From: Syntrophobacter sp. DG_60
GTDB taxonomy: Bacteria; Desulfobacterota; Desulfofervidia; Desulfofervidales; DG-60
Direction of reading: 5' to 3'
Length of the DNA stretch: 9,817 nucleotides
Assembly (NCBI GenBank): GCA_001304365.1
Contig: LJNA01000046.1
Span: 1 to 9,817 of the forward strand
A program made the position numbers and the translations under genes. The notes beneath the pieces were generated by a model, which was not told where the DNA came from, made no database searches, and saw nothing but the letters and a program-made list of their open reading frames with translations. Shown here one piece after another: positions 5,896-9,817 of this stretch; the first letter of the stretch is position 1, and each line of letters begins with the position of its first letter.

Positions 5896-6162
5896 ATGAA
5901 AAAGAGAAGAGAGTTAACCTTTCTTGACCCCCCTGAAAATAGAGCAAAATTTAGGATGTATTTTTATATAGCGCTTTTAATCCTTCTTATTCTTGATTTC
6001 TTTGTTCACAAGCATGGTCATTTTTCATGGGAGCTAGCCCCTGAGTTTTTTGCTGTATATGGGTTTATTGCCTGTACCACTCTCATTTTTATAGCAAAAG
6101 CATTGCGTTTCTTTGTTGGAAGAAAAGAAGATTATTATGAAAAGAAAAGAGGGCTGCTATGA
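5896..6162 (+). CDS. Small two-helix membrane protein of the antiporter cluster, function unknown
   Basis: 88-residue protein. A charged N-terminus (KKRRELTFLDPPENRAKFRM) is followed by helix 1 (about residues 23-39, FYIALLILLILDFFV), a short histidine-bearing loop (HKHGHFSWELAPEF), helix 2 (FFAVYGFIACTTLIFIAKAL) and a basic tail with FVGRKEDYYEKK. I recall similar small proteins with the E-L-A-P-x-F-x-x-x-Y-G-F and ED-Y-Y motifs beside Mrp-like antiporter genes in other anaerobic bacteria, but no function is known to me. The start at ATG 5896 follows TAGGAGGAAAAT, a strong ribosome site. The stop overlaps the next antiporter gene (ATGA), indicating co-translation and probably a place in the same complex. 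Confidence 0.75.
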   Translation: MKKRRELTFLDPPENRAKFRMYFYIALLILLILDFFVHKHGHFSWELAPEFFAVYGFIACTTLIFIAKALRFFVGRKEDYYEKKRGLL

Positions 6163-7937
6163 TTAACGTTGTTCCACCAGCACTGATATTTATCATTGGG
6201 GCATTTCTTATTCCTTTACTAAAAGGAAGGCTAAAATCTTTATATATGCTACTATTGCCTGTTCTTGCACTTATAGACCTTCTTTATATGCCCAAAGGAA
6301 AATACTGGATCATCAAGTTCCTGGATTATAACCTTATCTTTGGCAGAGTTGACGCACTTAGTATGGTCTTTGCATATATATTCGTTTTAATAACCTTTAT
6401 AGCAGTTCTTTATGCACTTCATGTAAAAGATGACTTACAACATGTTGCAGCCTTCTGTTATGCTGGAGGTGCTCTAGGTGTTACCTTTGTAGGAGATTTG
6501 TTTTCTCTTTATGTTTTCTGGGAGATACTGGCCATTGCATCTTTGCTCCTTATATTGGCACGAAGGACGGATAGAGCACGTAAAGCAGGATTTAGATATT
6601 TCTTGTGGCACTTTTTTGGTGGTCTATGTCTATTAGCAGGCATAATCTTATATGTCCACAACAGAGGCACCCCCGAATTTGGCTATATAGGATTAAGTGA
6701 TTTATCTACTTATCTTATGCTTATTGGATTTTGCTTGAATGCAGTTGTCTTCCCCCTCCATCCATGGCTTCCTGACGCCTATCCTGAGGCAACTGTTACA
6801 GGTGCAGTATTTATGAGTGCCTTAACCACCAAGAGTGCAGTGTACATCTTGGCAAGAACCTTTCCTGGTACTGCTATCCTGATATGGGCCGGTGCATTTA
6901 TGACATGTTTTCCCATCTTTTATGCTGTTATTGTAAATGACATGAGGAGGGTACTTGGATATAGCCTTATTAACCAGGTGGGATTTATGGTGTGCGGCAT
7001 CGGAATAGGTACACAACTCTCCATAAATGGTACAGTTTCCCATGCCTTTTGCCATATCATATATAAGGCGCTTCTGTTTATGTCCACAGGAGCCGTTCTT
7101 CATATGACAGGAAAGATCAGAGGTACAGACCTGGGAGGCCTTTATAAAACCATGCCATTTACGGCCATATGTTGTATCATAGGTGCTGCCTCAATCTCTG
7201 GATTCCCCTTGACTTCTGGTTTTGTGAGCAAGGCAATGGTCCTCACTGCGGCTGCCAAGGGGCATCTGTATCTAGTATGGTTTATGCTATACTTTGCCTC
7301 AGCAGGTGTATTTCATCATGCAGGCATCAAAGTCCCTTATTTCACATTTTTTGGTGAAGATTCTGGCATAAGGGCAAAGGAGCCCCCAATTAACATGCGC
7401 CTTGCCATGGGTATTGCTGCCTTCCTGTGCATCTTCCTAGGTGTTTATCCTTACCCTCTTTACAAAATTCTTCCATATCCTGTTGATTTTGTACCATACA
7501 CAGCATTCCATGTATTGGGGATGCTTCAGCTTTTAATGTTTGGTGCATTGGCCTTTACACTCCTTATTCTCTCTGGATATTATCCAGCAGAAATGAGGGC
7601 TGCTAATCTGGACACCGATTGGTTCCTCAGAATGCCTGGGAGGGGATTTGTATGGCTCTGTCAGAAACCGGTAGTGGCCTTTGGAAATTTGATTGAGCGT
7701 ATTTCATTGAGAATGGCAGGCGGTTCTTCTAAGTCTTTACCTGGCGGAGCTGTGGTTTGTGAGGATGGGGTAGATAAATTTTATCATGTGGGACTCACAT
7801 CTACCCCAACGATTATCTACAATTGGGTAAAGCACCTCAGGACTGAGGTGGGATACCTACCATGGAATTTAGCATATGTCTTTATATGTTTTATTGGGTT
7901 CCTCTTTATAATGTTGTTATTGGGGGTGATAAAATGA
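6159..7937 (+). CDS. Third antiporter-like subunit, long form with C-terminal extension
   Basis: 592-residue member of the NuoL/M/N/MrpD superfamily, about 80-100 residues longer than its paralogues. Glu122 in helix 5 (LFSLYVFWEILAIASLLL), Lys225 in helix 8 (ALTTKSAVYILAR) and Lys358 in helix 12 (GFPLTSGFVSKAMVLTAA) are present. The broken-helix lysine is replaced by Asn194 (GFCLNAVVFPLHPWLPDAYP), which I believe is characteristic of the subfamily whose next motif is YPEATVTGAVF. The C-terminus goes on past residue 475 with an amphipathic stretch (DWFLRMPGRGFVWL, then CQKPVVAFGNLIERISLRMA), a charged segment (VDKFYHVGLTSTPTIIYNW) and a last helix at about 570-590. This could be a lateral, piston-like element comparable to that of NuoL, by inference. 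ATG 6159 overlaps the previous stop. Confidence 0.87.
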   Translation: MINVVPPALIFIIGAFLIPLLKGRLKSLYMLLLPVLALIDLLYMPKGKYWIIKFLDYNLIFGRVDALSMVFAYIFVLITFIAVLYALHVKDDLQHVAAFCYAGGALGVTFVGDLFSLYVFWEILAIASLLLILARRTDRARKAGFRYFLWHFFGGLCLLAGIILYVHNRGTPEFGYIGLSDLSTYLMLIGFCLNAVVFPLHPWLPDAYPEATVTGAVFMSALTTKSAVYILARTFPGTAILIWAGAFMTCFPIFYAVIVNDMRRVLGYSLINQVGFMVCGIGIGTQLSINGTVSHAFCHIIYKALLFMSTGAVLHMTGKIRGTDLGGLYKTMPFTAICCIIGAASISGFPLTSGFVSKAMVLTAAAKGHLYLVWFMLYFASAGVFHHAGIKVPYFTFFGEDSGIRAKEPPINMRLAMGIAAFLCIFLGVYPYPLYKILPYPVDFVPYTAFHVLGMLQLLMFGALAFTLLILSGYYPAEMRAANLDTDWFLRMPGRGFVWLCQKPVVAFGNLIERISLRMAGGSSKSLPGGAVVCEDGVDKFYHVGLTSTPTIIYNWVKHLRTEVGYLPWNLAYVFICFIGFLFIMLLLGVIK

Positions 7938-9433
7938 TACCTCATATTCTTGCCCAAATAGTAGTAGTGCCAGTCATAGCCTCCATAATCATATTTTTAA
8001 CCAGACCAATATTGGGTAAGAAAGCAGGCTGGATAGCAGGCATTACTCTCATATACACTACTGTTCTTCTTTGTATAGCAGGTCTCAGGGTCTATGGAGG
8101 TGAAATAATTCATGAAAAATACCCACTTGGACCGGAGGTGAGTTTAAATCTTCTGGCAGATGGTTTGAGCCTACCAGTTGCATTGATAGTAAACTTAATA
8201 TGCATTGCCCTTGCATTTTATTCAATACACTATGTAGACCACAGAATAGAGGTAATATATGGAGAAGTAGACAAAAAGACATGGCTTATATATTACACCA
8301 GGTTTTTCTTTTTGTATCTCTTCTTTCCCACAGGTTTTATGGGTGTTTCCTTTGCTACAAACGCTATATCAATGTATTTTTTCCTGGAACTATTAACTAT
8401 TATTCCCCTTTATTTCATAATGGCTCAATTTGGTTATTCTGACTATATAACCCGTTATAAAGTTGCCCTACTTTGTCTTTTCTGGGGAGTTGTTGGGGCA
8501 ACCTTGTTCCTGATTGGGGTTCTATTAGCCTATACCCAGATAGGTAGCTTTGAGCTCTCTGAGTTAAAAAATCTTGCAGGGAATCCACTTACCTTTTGGA
8601 TTGCACTGCTTATCCTTCTTGGTATGGGCACCAAGCTGGCAGTAGTTCCCTTTCAGGTTTGGATGCCCTGGGTTCACGCAGAACATCCCACATGCATAGC
8701 GGGATTACTTGCAGTTTATGCCAATATAGCGGCTTATGTGATTGTTAGGGTTCTGGTCTTACCACTCCATGAGGATATGAAGGTTTTTTGCCTACCTATT
8801 CTGGTGTTTGCTCTGATAACCATGGTATATGGCTCTTTTCTTGCGTTGGCTCAAACTGACGCCAAAAGATTCTGTGCTTGCTCAACTATAAGTCAGATAT
8901 CATACTCTGTATTTGGGATTGGAGCCCTCACTATTTGGGGTATTGAAGGTGGAATATTTTACTTCCTGAGTCACATCCTGGGTAAGGCAATTCTCTTCTC
9001 AACTGCCGGTATATTAGTTTATGTGACAGGGATCAGGGATATGAGAAGGATGGGCGGGCTTTGGTCTAAGATGCCAATAACTGCTATTCTTTGGATATCA
9101 GCCGCACTAATACTATCAGCCCTTCCTCCCACAAGCGGTTTTGTAGGAAAATTTACACTGTTTACAGGCGCTTTCCAGTTTGCAATGCATGAAAACATCG
9201 CACTGCCAATTGTAATTGTGGGTCTCATCTCAACTATACTAACGCTTGTGTATACATTCTTGGCTGCCATAAGGATATTCTTTGGTCCATTGAAGCCTGA
9301 AGTATCAAGTGATAACATTAAGGATCCTCCATTGACCATGAGCGTTCCCCTTCTCACCCTGGCAGTTGTGGCTCTCATCCTGGGGGTATATCCTAAACCC
9401 TTCTTGGCTCTCCTTCACTCTGTGCTATTGTAG
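7934..9433 (+). CDS. Fourth antiporter-like (NuoM-type) membrane subunit
   Basis: 499-residue superfamily member with about 14 helices. The start is ATG 7934, overlapping the previous stop (ATGA) behind TTGGGGGTG; the frame is open further upstream (to 7862), but that would overlap the preceding gene by 76 bases. Glu152 in helix 5 (ISMYFFLELLTIIPLYF), Lys234 in the broken helix 7 (GMGTKLAVVPFQVWMPWVHA) and Lys406 in helix 12 (PPTSGFVGKFTLFTGAF) are present. The helix-8 lysine is replaced by Asn264 (AGLLAVYANIAAYVIVRV). The helix 7/8 hinge carries H-A-E-H-P-T in place of the usual D-A-Y/H-x-x-A-P-T. This is the last gene of the operon; a terminator lies about 180 bases downstream. Confidence 0.88.
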   Translation: MIPHILAQIVVVPVIASIIIFLTRPILGKKAGWIAGITLIYTTVLLCIAGLRVYGGEIIHEKYPLGPEVSLNLLADGLSLPVALIVNLICIALAFYSIHYVDHRIEVIYGEVDKKTWLIYYTRFFFLYLFFPTGFMGVSFATNAISMYFFLELLTIIPLYFIMAQFGYSDYITRYKVALLCLFWGVVGATLFLIGVLLAYTQIGSFELSELKNLAGNPLTFWIALLILLGMGTKLAVVPFQVWMPWVHAEHPTCIAGLLAVYANIAAYVIVRVLVLPLHEDMKVFCLPILVFALITMVYGSFLALAQTDAKRFCACSTISQISYSVFGIGALTIWGIEGGIFYFLSHILGKAILFSTAGILVYVTGIRDMRRMGGLWSKMPITAILWISAALILSALPPTSGFVGKFTLFTGAFQFAMHENIALPIVIVGLISTILTLVYTFLAAIRIFFGPLKPEVSSDNIKDPPLTMSVPLLTLAVVALILGVYPKPFLALLHSVLL

Positions 9434-9523
9434 CAGGATAGTAGTAAAACGTATTAAGCCCTATGTAACACAGAAAAAGGTTGAGAGAATGTGTAAGAAG
9501 TTTGTGCAGGCTAAGTAAATTTG

Positions 9524-9553
9524 TTGACTAATTACGTAAAGTTAAGATATTTT
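9524..9553 (+). promoter_or_regulatory. Possible sigma-70-type promoter after the operon
   Basis: TTGACT (9524-9529) matches the -35 consensus in five of six bases. A weak -10 (ATATTT at 17-base spacing or TATTTT at 18) follows in a T-rich stretch. With the terminator at 9616-9654, it would define a transcript of roughly 90-95 bases that contains the 9574-9595 hairpin. The -10 match is poor and the area is very AT-rich. Confidence 0.25.
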
Positions 9554-9615
9554 TTTAAATTTTCGGATATTAGGTTTTAACTCTTACAAGAGAAACTATG
9601 AAACGATTTTCCAGG

Positions 9616-9654
9616 AACCCCGTTTCTCAAAATGAGATCGGGGTTTTGTATTTT
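9616..9654 (+). terminator. Rho-independent terminator
   Basis: A left arm AACCCCGTTTCTCA (9616-9629) pairs with TGAGATCGGGGTT (9633-9645) across an AAA loop. All positions match except one small internal mismatch (TT opposite A). The arm is followed by TTTTGTATTTT (9644-9654). The T-run lies only on the plus-strand side, so it stops forward transcription: either the end of the antiporter operon, about 180 bases after the last stop, or a short RNA started from 9524. Confidence 0.85.
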
Positions 9655-9747
9655 CATGAGCTTATTTGATCAAGATAATGGGTTTAAAGATGACAGGATT
9701 ACTCAAAAGTTTCAATTTGAATGACCTCTCTTTCTCACTGTTGATAT

Positions 9748-9769
9748 GTGTCAAATCAAGACCTGACAC
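9748..9769. repeat. Imperfect palindrome, possible mobile-element end
   Basis: GTGTCA (9748-9753) and TGACAC (9764-9769) form a six-base inverted repeat around AATCAAGACC. From memory, GTGTCAGGTCTTGA...TGACA-like sequences often border REP/IS200-type transposase genes in environmental bacteria. No transposase is visible in the remaining 48 bases, so this is only a possible element edge or remnant. Confidence 0.35.
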
Positions 9770-9817
9770 CTAAACATCATCTGGATTTATTTGTAAGACC
9801 CATTAGACATTGGAATC

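Larger units (their letters stand above)
9434..9817. other. 384-base region without a recognisable gene
   Basis: No convincing coding region on either strand. On the plus strand, an open frame running out of the antiporter gene in another frame carries a lysine-rich stretch (about 9441-9518, ending KKFVQAK and TAA), but it has no start signal and no family I recognise. The region holds a possible promoter (9524-9553), a small hairpin CTCT-TACA-AGAG at 9581-9592, a strong terminator (9616-9654) and an imperfect palindrome (9748-9769). Confidence 0.6.

Noticed and set aside
5732..5947. Minus-strand open frame over the inserted repeat
   Set aside because: Its arginine/leucine-rich centre is simply the reverse reading of the repeat, and its ends read antisense to two real genes.
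7862..7933. Upstream extension of the fourth antiporter gene to 7862
   Set aside because: The added residues are a frame shadow of the preceding gene's last helix; ATG 7934 has an ATGA overlap and a GGGGGTG site.
9019..9378. 119-codon minus-strand open frame inside the fourth antiporter gene
   Set aside because: It is antisense to well-conserved helices of a clear family member, with no ribosome site or recognisable domain.
6159..9433. Complex I (nuo) operon with NuoL, NuoM, NuoN
   Set aside because: The accompanying E, B, F, G, MbhD, MbhE and C subunits are Mrp/Mbh-specific, and no NuoH, NuoJ or peripheral-arm subunits are present.
9441..9518. Lysine-rich open frame after the last gene
   Set aside because: It runs out of another frame of the antiporter gene, has no start or ribosome site and matches no family; a frameshifted tail of the antiporter is unlikely because that protein already ends at a normal place.
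1..9817. CRISPR array, tRNA or rRNA
   Set aside because: No regularly spaced repeats, cloverleaf or ribosomal RNA motifs were found on reading both strands.

Overview
This 9.8-kb window is almost entirely one forward-strand operon of membrane proteins. The genes encode a complete Mrp/Mbh-type cation/proton antiporter module. In order they are MrpE (its start codon lies one base outside the window), MrpB, MrpF, MrpG, an MbhD/DUF4040-type protein, an MbhE-type protein, MrpC, a MrpD-type antiporter subunit, a second antiporter subunit, two small membrane proteins I cannot assign, and two more antiporter subunits. Most neighbours overlap by 1-4 bases (ATGA, TAATG, TTGA junctions), as expected for a translationally coupled transcript. 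The last 384 bases are non-coding and hold a rho-independent terminator, a possible small-RNA promoter and an imperfect palindrome that may be the edge of a mobile element.

The host is most likely a bacterium: strong AGGAGG-type Shine-Dalgarno sites, a classic hairpin-plus-T-run terminator and TTG starts are all present. AT-leaning composition with heavy use of ATA (Ile) and AGG (Arg) codons, together with interspersed palindromic repeats (including one of the ATTGCGAGC...GCAAT type), suggests an anaerobic, environmental lineage of the Nitrospirota, Omnitrophota or Desulfobacterota kind. The phylum cannot be fixed from this window.

Layout: 1-2493 carries the small 'stalk' subunits, in which the C-terminal part of MrpA is present as two separate genes as in Mbh hydrogenases. 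Positions 2495-5571 carry two antiporter-like channels. Positions 5573-6162 carry two small membrane proteins of unknown role, separated by a 137-base gap with a probable internal promoter and an inserted repeat. Positions 6159-9433 carry two further antiporter-like channels with unusual substitutions of key lysines. No hydrogenase, NuoH/NuoB/NuoD or other redox subunit is visible, so the module looks like either a stand-alone antiporter with four channel subunits or the ion-pumping half of a complex whose redox half lies upstream or elsewhere.

The points most worth a second look are a 51-base in-frame palindromic insertion inside the MrpD gene flanked by 9-base direct repeats, a second unrelated repeat inserted between duplicated ribosome-binding sites, the lysine-to-asparagine changes in the last two antiporter subunits, and the two unassigned small membrane proteins.
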